From the IMG/VR virus record IMGVR_UViG_3300008266_000380, positions 1 to 27,238 of that record: a DNA stretch of 27,238 nucleotides; one strand, written 5' to 3'. The notes beneath the pieces were generated by a model that was not told where the DNA came from, ran no database searches, and was given only the letters and a program-made list of their open reading frames with translations. Positions 12,914-20,103 of the stretch are shown piece after piece. This DNA comes from a virus. A program made the translations under genes and the position numbers. Within the stretch, counting starts at the first letter, position 1. Each line of letters begins with the position of its first letter.

Positions 12914-13219
12914 ATGCCAACAGTTACAAACCTTATTGGACTTGGTTTGCCACCGGAGCAAGCTGTGCAGATTTGCGACGGAGTTAATTCTGCTGTCGTA
13001 AACGCTACGGCTGCTGGTGTGCGCACTAAGCAAGCAATCAACAACGTAAACGATACAACTCCTACTGCCGCAGAGCTTACAACTTCGTTCGGTGCTCCAG
13101 CTACAGTAGGAAGTGGATTTGTAGGCGTAGTAAAAGATAACGATGCTGACACTAACTGCTTTGTAGTTGTGTCAAACGGAACGTCTTTCTTCTACCTCAA
13201 GTTTACGAAGGCTCTATAA
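12914..13219 (+). CDS. Small probable virion protein
   Basis: 101 residues lying alone between two intrinsic terminators. It is beta-rich, Thr/Val/Ala-rich, with a C-terminal strand pattern (CFVVVSNGTSFFYLKFTKAL). The N-terminal part (LGLPPEQAVQICDGVNSAVV) looks helical. I know no function; size, composition and position suggest a minor structural or spike-associated protein. The weak GAGGA upstream (12905-12909) serves as ribosome-binding site and overlaps the end of the terminator region. Confidence 0.7.
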   Translation: MPTVTNLIGLGLPPEQAVQICDGVNSAVVNATAAGVRTKQAINNVNDTTPTAAELTTSFGAPATVGSGFVGVVKDNDADTNCFVVVSNGTSFFYLKFTKAL

Positions 13220-13225
13220 CAAGAT

Positions 13226-13254
13226 GGGGAGGCTCGTACAGCTCCCCGTTTTTT
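13226..13254 (+). terminator. Second intrinsic terminator in the late operon
   Basis: GGGGAG (13226-13231) and CTCCCC (13242-13247) form a 6-bp GC stem with a 10-base loop, then G and six T (13249-13254). It begins 7 bases after the previous stop codon and 11 bases before the next gene. Together with the terminator at 12877 it brackets a single 101-codon gene. Confidence 0.85.
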
Positions 13255-13264
13255 AAGGTGATTT

Positions 13265-13522
13265 ATGCCAGATTTTACACCCTCCAATCCAACCGCTCTT
13301 TTCTCCGCTCGACGCCTTGCTGCGGTAACTCCATCTGACTCAACAGACCTTACAGGCGTTAGAGCTTTGTGGGTTGGCGGCACAGGCAATCTTAGTATCA
13401 AATGTGTAGACGATAGTGCTGCGGTTACGATTGCAATACCGATAGGTGGGGTGCTCCTACCTGTATTTGCAAGTCGAGTCATGGCTGCAACAACTGCAAC
13501 GTCTATCGTAGCATTGTACTAA
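13265..13522 (+). CDS. Spike-base-like small virion protein (RCAP_Rcc01079 type)
   Basis: 85 residues. The pattern ARRLAAVTPSDSTDLTGVRA, LWVGGTGNLSIK, IPIGGVLLPVFASRV and a C-terminal TTATSIVALY matches the small phage family named spike base protein, RCAP_Rcc01079 family, first recognised in a Rhodobacter gene transfer agent. In that system it helps form the base for head spikes. The length is right for the family. Its placement between the capsid genes and a LamG-like protein fits a spike or fibre attachment site on the head. The identification is from memory of the pattern. Confidence 0.75.
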   Translation: MPDFTPSNPTALFSARRLAAVTPSDSTDLTGVRALWVGGTGNLSIKCVDDSAAVTIAIPIGGVLLPVFASRVMAATTATSIVALY

Positions 13523-13523
13523 A

Positions 13524-14312
13524 ATGATTATCGGCATTGGAGGGTTTGCAATTACAAGAGTTGGAGGCGCAGCTCCCTTGTGGACTCCAGCGGCTTTAGG
13601 CGCAAACCTTGGCCTTTGGTTTGATGCCGATGATGCCAGCACGTTTACGTTAGTTGGAACAGCGGTCAGCGAGTGGCGTGATAAATCAGGAAACAACCGA
13701 CACGCTACGCAAGTCACCGCAGCCAGCCGACCTGTTTACACTACGGGTGCGTTGAACGGCAAACCAGTGGTAACCTTTGACGGTGTAAACGATTTCCTTA
13801 GTCCATCGGCTTTTACAGGTAGTAGGATACAAAGTTCAGCGATTGTAGTGGCTACGACCGCACCTACAACCGATCAGCATATTCTTGACGAAAGCAATAG
13901 TATTGCTTACGGCGGAGGTTTGTTACTGAGATTCGTCAGCACGAGCAAAGTACGATATTGGGCTCAAGATGCTGTTCCGATCACTGATAGTACAACTTCG
14001 GTTACATCAGGTGCTTACAACATAGCAGTAGGTGTAGAAAGCACATCCTCCCGTATTTTAGCGTTAAATGGAACTATAGAGGCTACGGTAACGCCGGGTA
14101 CCTCGGCTCGTAATGCTGCCAACCCTCGTATTGGAACATCAGTTCTATTTGGTCAGCCATTGAAAGGATCGTTGTCGGAAATAGTGATTGCGGCAACAAA
14201 TCTTTCCACTACAGACCGACAAAAATTAGAAGGATATTTAGCTTGGAAGTGGGGACTGGTGAGCAAACTGCCAGTTTCTCATCCCTATAAATCTGGACCG
14301 CCAACTTTGTAA
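13524..14312 (+). CDS. LamG/concanavalin-like domain virion protein
   Basis: 262 residues; the ATG follows the previous stop by one base. After a hydrophobic start comes LWFDADDAST (31-40), EWRDKSGNNRHATQ (50-63) and VVTFDGVNDFL, the opening of a LamG-like jelly-roll often seen in phage and bacterial surface proteins. The end (DRQKLEGYLAWKWGL followed by LPVSHPYK) is the usual C-terminal signature of this family. Such domains bind sugars. With the spike-base gene just upstream, it may be the sugar-binding head of a capsid spike. No catalytic residues are recognisable. Confidence 0.8.
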   Translation: MIIGIGGFAITRVGGAAPLWTPAALGANLGLWFDADDASTFTLVGTAVSEWRDKSGNNRHATQVTAASRPVYTTGALNGKPVVTFDGVNDFLSPSAFTGSRIQSSAIVVATTAPTTDQHILDESNSIAYGGGLLLRFVSTSKVRYWAQDAVPITDSTTSVTSGAYNIAVGVESTSSRILALNGTIEATVTPGTSARNAANPRIGTSVLFGQPLKGSLSEIVIAATNLSTTDRQKLEGYLAWKWGLVSKLPVSHPYKSGPPTL

Positions 14313-14347
14313 GCGAATTTGTGGAGATCCCAAGTTTTATGTTTCGG

Positions 14348-14359
14348 TGTATACATAAT
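14348..14359 (+). promoter_or_regulatory. Possible operator or promoter element
   Basis: TGTATACATA (14348-14357) is identical to ten bases of the palindrome at 693-706, and CATAAT (14354-14359) resembles a -10 box. It lies in the 75-base gap before the gene at 14388, one of few gaps in the late operon. No acceptable -35 is at normal distance. A second late promoter or a binding site for the phage regulator are both possible. Confidence 0.25.
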
Positions 14360-14387
14360 GGCATAGGCAATCTTTTATAGGAGAAAT

Positions 14388-15065
14388 ATGCCACAAATAG
14401 ACTGGAACGCTTTAATGACGGGACAGAGCCAGCAAAAGAAGCGGTACTCTGGTGCCAACGTCAAGTTCTTCAACGCTTACAACGAAAACCGAGAAAAGTC
14501 CTTAAAAGAAGGCAGAGCTATATTTGATGAGATTCCCTCAATCTCTATCCAGTGGCCTGGCGGCGACGAGACTGTGCGCAAGATTGAGCCGCAGGACGTG
14601 CAGGAGTACCCTGAGCTTTACAAGGCTTTCATGGCTGGTAATGAGCCTATTGAAAGCGGTACACCCTTGGTCGAGTGGCCTCCTATCAATGGTTCGGCTG
14701 TGCGTGAGCTGCAATACCTTGGGTTTAAGACCGTTGAGCAGTTGGCAGAGTCTAATGACAGCTTGCGACCGAAGCTAGGACCCTTGTTTAAGTTCGTGAA
14801 GTTAGCGCAAGATTGGCTTGCGGCATCGAAGTCATCACAAGCCGATGTGGTCAGCCTCAAGCAACTACTTGAGCGAGAACAGAAGCGCACCGCAAAGCTA
14901 GAACAACAACTAGAATTACTCATGCAGCGTGTCGAGGCCAATGAAGGTACAGACTTGCGTGATGTAAGAAAGGAGGTGATCCGAGAATCTGAGGTTGAGG
15001 ATGTACTCATCGACGACCCTATTGAGGATGCACCAAAGCGGCGAGGTAGACCGAAAAAAGTATGA
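14388..15065 (+). CDS. Conserved phage protein with helix-hairpin-helix-like segment and AT-hook-like tail
   Basis: 225 residues with a good ribosome-binding site (AGGAG at 14379-14383). The centre, GTPLVEWPPINGSAVRELQY then LGFKTVEQLAE (91-121), is a signature I associate with conserved head/tail-region proteins of short-tailed phages; the AVRELQYLGFKTVEQLA part reads like a helix-hairpin-helix. A coiled coil follows (about 150-185, LKQLLEREQKRTAKLEQQLE). The acidic C-terminal part ends in KRRGRPKKV (217-225), an AT-hook-like minor-groove binding tail. It may contact packaged DNA or the portal, but its real function is unknown. It overlaps the next gene by 4 bases. Confidence 0.75.
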   Translation: MPQIDWNALMTGQSQQKKRYSGANVKFFNAYNENREKSLKEGRAIFDEIPSISIQWPGGDETVRKIEPQDVQEYPELYKAFMAGNEPIESGTPLVEWPPINGSAVRELQYLGFKTVEQLAESNDSLRPKLGPLFKFVKLAQDWLAASKSSQADVVSLKQLLEREQKRTAKLEQQLELLMQRVEANEGTDLRDVRKEVIRESEVEDVLIDDPIEDAPKRRGRPKKV

Positions 15066-15925
15066 GTTTAGCAACGATTGTTCAGAATGTAGCAAACGAG
15101 TGCGGCTATACGGTCGAGACTAATATCGTATCGTCCACTGAGACTACAACTAAACAGTTGTTGGCAATTACTCAGCGCATGAACAGGGAAATCTTTGAGG
15201 CTTATCCTTGGCCTAAATGTTATGCGTCTGGAAGTATTACTCTGGTAGGAGGGCAAGCAACATACGCTCTGCCCTCCGCCTTTTCTTGGTATCAATACGA
15301 AACATTCTGGAACAGTTCTACCCGTTGGCGAATCCTTGGTCCACTGAGTGAGCAAGAGTATGGCGAAATCAGAGGATTTGGACTCAACACAACGGTCTAC
15401 CAAAGGATGCAAATCCGAGGCATTACAAATACTGAGTTACTTATTAGCCCGACTCCTGGAGCTAATAATAACGGTGATATTATTGTGTTTGAGTATATTG
15501 CTGATCGAAGCGTTAAGCCAAAAACTTGGACTACCGCCACGGTTTTTGCCGCAAACACCTACTGTTTCTACAACGGAAATTATTACAACACCGCCGCAGG
15601 AGGCACTACCGGAGCTACCCCGCCGACACATACAAGCGGATCTGTTTCTGACGGAGGTGTAACCTGGGATTATTACAACGGTCCTTACAGCACATTTCTT
15701 GCTGATACCGATGTAAGCGTATTTAATGAAAAGTTAGTCGAGCAAGGTGTGTTAGAGCGTTTTGCTGAGATACACGGATTAACAACCGTTCAGCAACGCT
15801 TTCCAGCACAACTACACGAAGAGTACAGCAGGGATAACCCTGGCAAGATTATATATGCCGGTGGTCATACTCGTGCTGAACTTTTTGCTAGAAGTGGAAC
15901 GGCTGTATTTGGGACTTGGATCTAA
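15062..15925 (+). CDS. Head-to-tail adaptor (P22 gp4 / T7 gp11 type)
   Basis: 287 residues. The N-terminal helices (SLATIVQNVANECGY and TKQLLAITQRMNREIFEAYP, up to residue 49) followed by GSITLVGGQATYALPSAF match the pattern of podovirus adaptor proteins that bind under the portal ring and carry the tail nozzle. Residues about 160-205 form an inserted beta module (FAANTYCFYNGNYYNTAAGG, PPTHTSG, DGGVTWDYY) of the kind found as a carbohydrate-binding-like insertion. The C-terminus returns to helices (NEKLVEQGVLERFAEIHGL). It starts inside the previous gene (ATGA overlap) and its stop overlaps the next ATG. Confidence 0.75.
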   Translation: MSLATIVQNVANECGYTVETNIVSSTETTTKQLLAITQRMNREIFEAYPWPKCYASGSITLVGGQATYALPSAFSWYQYETFWNSSTRWRILGPLSEQEYGEIRGFGLNTTVYQRMQIRGITNTELLISPTPGANNNGDIIVFEYIADRSVKPKTWTTATVFAANTYCFYNGNYYNTAAGGTTGATPPTHTSGSVSDGGVTWDYYNGPYSTFLADTDVSVFNEKLVEQGVLERFAEIHGLTTVQQRFPAQLHEEYSRDNPGKIIYAGGHTRAELFARSGTAVFGTWI

Positions 15926-17094
15926 TGGCTATAGCAGGACCTACAACACAACAAGGTGACCCAGAGCTTACCTACCGAGACCCTAACGCCTATATTGCGT
16001 GGCTACGCTCAAAAGGCGTTCCTCCGCAACAGGTGTATCAAATGGTGACTGACCGGTTTGGAGTTCCTAAAACGCCACAGGAAAGAGCTAAAGAGCAAGC
16101 CTCTCAACAGCAACAGGCGGGTTTGGCGCAAACCGGTGGGGCATTAGCTGGCATTTTAGGTGCTGGTTATTTAGGTAGCCAACTCAGCGGGCTAGGTGGT
16201 GCGGCTGGTGCAACAGGTGCAACAACTGCTGGCACTACAGCTGCGGGGACTGCTGGAACAGTAGCAACTCCTACTCTTGTTGGCGCGACTAAAGTAGGTG
16301 CTGGAGCTGGTACAGCCGCTTCTGGTAGTACGCTTGGAACTATCGGCTCCGTTGCATGGCCTGTAGCTCTCGCAGTAGGCACGTTATCAAATGCTTGGGA
16401 AACAGGCATGAAAGACATTCTCAGGGGACGAGGAGATCGTGCAGATTGGATAAATCAAGGTATTAACGTAACTACAGGCTTTTTACCGAATACAGCTTTG
16501 CGCCTTGCTGGCAAACGCTCTATTGGACAAATGATGACGACTGGAAAATCAGACGCACAACTTATGCGGGATGATTTCCGAGGGTTGCTAAAACAAACTG
16601 GCGTTGCTGACAAAAACTACAAAGTAACTTTAGCTGATGGGTCTAAGTTTGATATTGGTCTTGATGGCAAGACCCGTTACCAGAACGTTGGCGAAAACAT
16701 TGACGGCAAAACAAGCCGACAAGCCTGGGATGTAGACTTCAGTAATCCTCTTGCAAAGTTTGCGACTGACCAAATTGATCCGATGATTCGCAACATTTAT
16801 GCGGAGACGGATGGCAAGGTGAAGCCAGAACAGTACACTGGTATTCTTGTAAATGCTGTAACGTCGAACGCTAAGTCAGAGCAGGACGTATTAGCAAATA
16901 TACAATCAATGCTAGGAAAATCGGATTTAGCTAAGAAAGCTGGCGTAGGCGTAGCAACACCTTCCAAGCCAATAGCACGACCACCGAAGGGTCAAACAGT
17001 TCGTGTATCTCCTGGCATGTATATGAACTACAAAGGCGAGGTTAAGCCAGCTAAAACGATGAGCCAGTCACTAAGAGAAAACTACAGGAAATAA
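15925..17094 (+). CDS. Gly/Ala-rich probable internal virion protein
   Basis: 389 residues; I chose the ATG at 15925, overlapping the adaptor stop (TAATG), over an upstream TTG. The N-terminus (residues 1-50) is soluble and has DPNAYIAWLRSKGVPPQQVY. Residues about 70-150 are Gly/Ala/Thr-rich and hydrophobic (GALAGILGAGYLGSQLSGLG), likely to insert in membranes. The rest is a mixed domain (WINQGINVTTGFLPNTALRL, LADGSKFDIGLDGKTRYQNV). This composition is seen in small ejection proteins that line the DNA translocation path. Residues 360-373 (RVSPGMYMNYKGEV) are echoed in the next, broken ORF. Confidence 0.65.
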   Translation: MAIAGPTTQQGDPELTYRDPNAYIAWLRSKGVPPQQVYQMVTDRFGVPKTPQERAKEQASQQQQAGLAQTGGALAGILGAGYLGSQLSGLGGAAGATGATTAGTTAAGTAGTVATPTLVGATKVGAGAGTAASGSTLGTIGSVAWPVALAVGTLSNAWETGMKDILRGRGDRADWINQGINVTTGFLPNTALRLAGKRSIGQMMTTGKSDAQLMRDDFRGLLKQTGVADKNYKVTLADGSKFDIGLDGKTRYQNVGENIDGKTSRQAWDVDFSNPLAKFATDQIDPMIRNIYAETDGKVKPEQYTGILVNAVTSNAKSEQDVLANIQSMLGKSDLAKKAGVGVATPSKPIARPPKGQTVRVSPGMYMNYKGEVKPAKTMSQSLRENYRK

Positions 17095-17095
17095 T

Positions 17096-17230
17096 ATGAA
17101 ACGAGGCGCACTCACACGCACACCAACAGCACGAAGCACTTCAAAAGCCGAACGTGGTCGAGTCTATGCCGGTGGTTCTCCAAACTTCGACGAGAGCACC
17201 GGACGATATACAACACCTCCCCGTGGGTAA
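17096..17230 (+). pseudogene. 44-residue ORF: 5' part of a gene interrupted by an in-frame TAA
   Basis: Starts MKRGALTRTPTARSTSKAER and ends TTPPRG at a TAA (17228-17230). The reading frame continues past the stop without a break: fifteen further codons read ERISPGVYRTPSGQV and then meet the ATG at 17276 of the next ORF in the same frame. The RISPGVY-G-QV stretch matches RVSPGMY-G-EV of the upstream protein (360-373), which shows that the bases after the stop were coding. The two ORFs are therefore probably one 177-residue gene broken by a nonsense change, or joined by stop read-through. The first part is basic, Arg/Thr-rich and of unknown function. A sequencing error is also possible. Confidence 0.55.
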
Positions 17231-17275
17231 GAGCGCATCAGTCCTGGTGTATATCGCACACCAAGTGGACAGGTA

Positions 17276-17632
17276 ATGAGCGGTCAAGGACGAGTTTTGC
17301 CGTCCCAACCACAGGGTCAGCGACTTGCAGGAGCCATGATACCTCCTTTGTCTGCTTCGTCACCGGCGGCACTTATAAGCAAACGACCTCTTGCTCCAAA
17401 TGAACCTGCGCCGATGGTTCCTCCTCCTGTCGACATGCAAAAGCCGTGGATGAACTTCCAGCCTCCACAGATGCCGCAGATCCCACAACGACCTCAGTTA
17501 AGCATGGGAGAGGTGTCTAGAATGTCTGGGGATGAGATACAGCAGTACATTGATCAACTTCAACGATTGAAGCAAGCGCAGCAACAACCAGCTCCAGTAG
17601 CTAATTACGGCATACCGCAACAGCAAGGATAG
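17276..17632 (+). CDS. Pro/Gln-rich small protein (3' part of an interrupted ORF)
   Basis: 118 residues from the ATG at 17276; AGG at 17271 is too close to be a good ribosome-binding site. It is disordered and Pro-rich (PPQMPQIPQRPQ, APMVPPPVDM), then has a short helix, SGDEIQQYIDQLQRLKQAQQ (about 83-102). It shares its frame with the 44-residue ORF at 17096, separated by one TAA and fifteen readable codons. If that stop is natural, this gene re-initiates internally. It lies between an ejection-type protein and the nozzle gene; a small linker or minor virion protein is plausible. Confidence 0.6.
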   Translation: MSGQGRVLPSQPQGQRLAGAMIPPLSASSPAALISKRPLAPNEPAPMVPPPVDMQKPWMNFQPPQMPQIPQRPQLSMGEVSRMSGDEIQQYIDQLQRLKQAQQQPAPVANYGIPQQQG

Positions 17633-17634
17633 TC

Positions 17635-19194
17635 ATGGGTTTTGAAGGCTTTACCATGTCACCTCCGTATGGAGGGTTGGACGTAGTAAGTCCCATAGAC
17701 AACATGGATCCAGCCTATGCGCTGGAGTTGGTAAACGTGTTTCCAGGTGCAGGTGCTCCCACTGTACGGCTGGGATATACACAGTTTGCAGATACATCCT
17801 CGTCTGCTGCTCTCTCCTTTGCACAGGCGTTGCACCTTGCTGACGGAACAAGTCAGTTAGTCGTGGGAACAGCAAGCAAACTGTATGCAATCACCGCTGC
17901 CGGGGTTGTAACAGACATTACCGGAGCTGCAACGATAACAAGTGCTGACTGGCAATCTGTTACTTATGCTAATCGCATGTACCTTTGTAATGGTGTGAAC
18001 CCGCCGTTAGTTTACAGTGGTACAGGCACAGTAAGCACTACGACCTTTACCGGTCCAACTTCAATGTCGAGTCTTATCAATGTTACAGCGCACAAAGAGC
18101 GTTTGTACTTTGTGGAAGCGAATACGGCAAAGGTCTGGTATGGCGGTTTGCAAGTAACTGGAACCGGTGGGACTCCGGCACTTACTTCGTTTGATTTGAG
18201 CTATGTATTTACTCGTGGTGGCTTTCTCGTTGGCATTGGTAGTTTTAGTCAAAGTACGAACGTAGCGTCTCAAGACTACTTTTGGGCATGTAGCAGCGAA
18301 GGCGAAATAGTTTTCTACAGTGGCACTTATGCAGGTGACCCAGGCACGTGGGGACTTGTTGCCAGGTATTTTATTGGCAAGCCTTTAGGTTACAGAGCTT
18401 TTATTCGTTACAACAATGACGTTTGGGTGATTACAGCTCAAGGCATTGTACCACTTTCCGGATTGATGCAGGGTGATCCAGAAGCGGCTCTAAACATGGT
18501 GAGCGCCAGAATTAACCCTATTATTACTGAGTACGCAAATCTTGTTTCTTTTGATCATGAGTGGACTGGTTTTTTCTGGCCACAAGGTCGACGCATTTAC
18601 GTATCAATACCGATCACAGGTAGCGGCTGTAAGTTCCTCGTTTACAGCATTGATACGAAAGGTTGGACAATCTTTCAGTTGTTTGATGACAACCATGCGT
18701 TGTCGAGCTGCGTGTTTCAAAACCTGCCTTACTATGGTTCTTCCCTTGGTATTGTTTGGAAAGGAGAGACAGGGCAAGCAGATGCGGTTACTAGCACTAC
18801 AAGTCAAAGTATAATCTTCTCTGGCAGAAGTGCGTTTAGCTTCTATAACAGTCGTGGCAATTACAAAGCGTTTAGAGACATAAGACCACTAATGCGCACA
18901 AAGCGTGGCATTACCTTGTCTCTTGGCCTTGACACTGATTTCAAACGACAACAAACCGTCACTACAGTTGCGACTCCTGCTGGCGGGTTTACGCCTTGGG
19001 GTAGCACTGGAGGCAGTCCTACGTATACGCCTTGGGGCAGTCCTTGGTCCTCAGACGTGGAGTATGTGTTTGACCGGTTTGCAACCAAAGGGCAAGGCCA
19101 TTGTGCTGCGGTGCGGTTTGGTGGCTCCCTGAAAAACTCAACTTTGCAAATACTAGGCTTTGAAATACGATTCGACATGGGTGGACAGGTATAG
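17635..19194 (+). CDS. Tail nozzle / beta-propeller hub (P22 gp10 type)
   Basis: 519 residues made of repeated beta-strand units without long helices, consistent with the propeller fold of podovirus nozzle and hub proteins that close the tail below the adaptor. Indicators: the start (YGGLDVVSPIDNMDPAYALE, then LVNVFPGAGAPTVRLGY), repeated blades such as TAHKERLYFVEANTAKVWY, NDVWVITAQGIVPLSG, RRIYVSIPITGSGCKFLVYS, and a C-terminal beta domain (FRDIRPLMRTKRGITLSLGL). The NMDPxxALxLxNVFP opening is very characteristic of this family. The order adaptor, small proteins, nozzle, ejection proteins agrees. Confidence 0.85.
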   Translation: MGFEGFTMSPPYGGLDVVSPIDNMDPAYALELVNVFPGAGAPTVRLGYTQFADTSSSAALSFAQALHLADGTSQLVVGTASKLYAITAAGVVTDITGAATITSADWQSVTYANRMYLCNGVNPPLVYSGTGTVSTTTFTGPTSMSSLINVTAHKERLYFVEANTAKVWYGGLQVTGTGGTPALTSFDLSYVFTRGGFLVGIGSFSQSTNVASQDYFWACSSEGEIVFYSGTYAGDPGTWGLVARYFIGKPLGYRAFIRYNNDVWVITAQGIVPLSGLMQGDPEAALNMVSARINPIITEYANLVSFDHEWTGFFWPQGRRIYVSIPITGSGCKFLVYSIDTKGWTIFQLFDDNHALSSCVFQNLPYYGSSLGIVWKGETGQADAVTSTTSQSIIFSGRSAFSFYNSRGNYKAFRDIRPLMRTKRGITLSLGLDTDFKRQQTVTTVATPAGGFTPWGSTGGSPTYTPWGSPWSSDVEYVFDRFATKGQGHCAAVRFGGSLKNSTLQILGFEIRFDMGGQV

Positions 19195-19196
19195 TT

Positions 19197-20099
19197 ATGG
19201 CACAAAAGAAAGCTACAAAAGGCGCTCTTGGGAAAGACCCAGGCAAAAAAGATGCGACTCCGTTTGACCCTGCTCGTGCGACGAAGCGGGTTGAGTACCT
19301 TAAACGTGTACGACCAAACGACCCTGAGATTCGTCGACTACAAGGCAAAATTAAGAAATCAGGTTATCAGGCAAACAATGTAGAAGTGCCACCTACGCAA
19401 CCTTCTCAGGAGGAAAGAGTCGTACAGGCTGGTGGTGACGTGTTTGAGCAAATGGCTGGATACGCAAAGCAGTTTGACCCACGTACATTCCAGGCTCAAT
19501 ATGAGCCGGTTTACTCTCAGGAGATGGAGCGAGCTAGGCAGAACGTCCTGGGTCAGTTTGAACGCCGTAACGCTGAAGAGTTCGCAAGACAGAGCCAAGA
19601 AACAGAACGTTCGATTGCAGAGCGTGGTTTAGACCCTGCTGGCGAGGCTGCTAAAGCGTTAAGAAAACAGACGACCGAGAGGCAAGACCTTGCTCGACAA
19701 GAGGCTCTAAGTGCCGCTGAAAGCGCCGCACAAGGCGTACAGCAGCAGATGTATGGTCAGGCTACGGGAACTGCTTTGTTGCCAGGACAGCTTGCAGGTC
19801 AGTACATGGACCCGTACATGTTGCAGCAGCAACAAAGATTTGCTGGTCAGCAGCAACAACAACAATTTGAGCAGCAAAAAGCACTTGCGGCACAGCAACA
19901 GAAGTATGCTTTAGAGCAAATTGCTAAGACTCCTCGTGGTGGTGGAGGTGGTGGCGCACAGCCAGACTATTGGAGTCAGTATTTAATGGGGTCGCTAAGC
20001 CAAGGATATTCACAACAGCCACAAATCAATCCCTACGCCGCAGCGGCGCAAGGTGCAGCAACCGGAGCTACGCTCGGATTAACTAGGCAATTAGGATAA
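19197..20099 (+). CDS. Gln-rich internal virion/ejection protein
   Basis: 300 residues. A basic N-terminus (residues 1-65, Lys-rich) is followed by helices with many Gln, Glu and Arg (about 90-190) and a low-complexity Gln stretch (about 205-245) carrying runs of up to six Gln. The C-terminal part has a Gly run (GGGGGG) and an Ala-rich end (AAAAQGAATGATLGL). It lies between the nozzle and two further ejection-type proteins. Such helical, Gln/Ala-rich proteins are ejected with the DNA in P22- and T7-like phages. Family membership is unclear, and the role is inferred from composition and position. Confidence 0.65.
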   Translation: MAQKKATKGALGKDPGKKDATPFDPARATKRVEYLKRVRPNDPEIRRLQGKIKKSGYQANNVEVPPTQPSQEERVVQAGGDVFEQMAGYAKQFDPRTFQAQYEPVYSQEMERARQNVLGQFERRNAEEFARQSQETERSIAERGLDPAGEAAKALRKQTTERQDLARQEALSAAESAAQGVQQQMYGQATGTALLPGQLAGQYMDPYMLQQQQRFAGQQQQQQFEQQKALAAQQQKYALEQIAKTPRGGGGGGAQPDYWSQYLMGSLSQGYSQQPQINPYAAAAQGAATGATLGLTRQLG

Positions 20100-20103
20100 C
20101 TGT

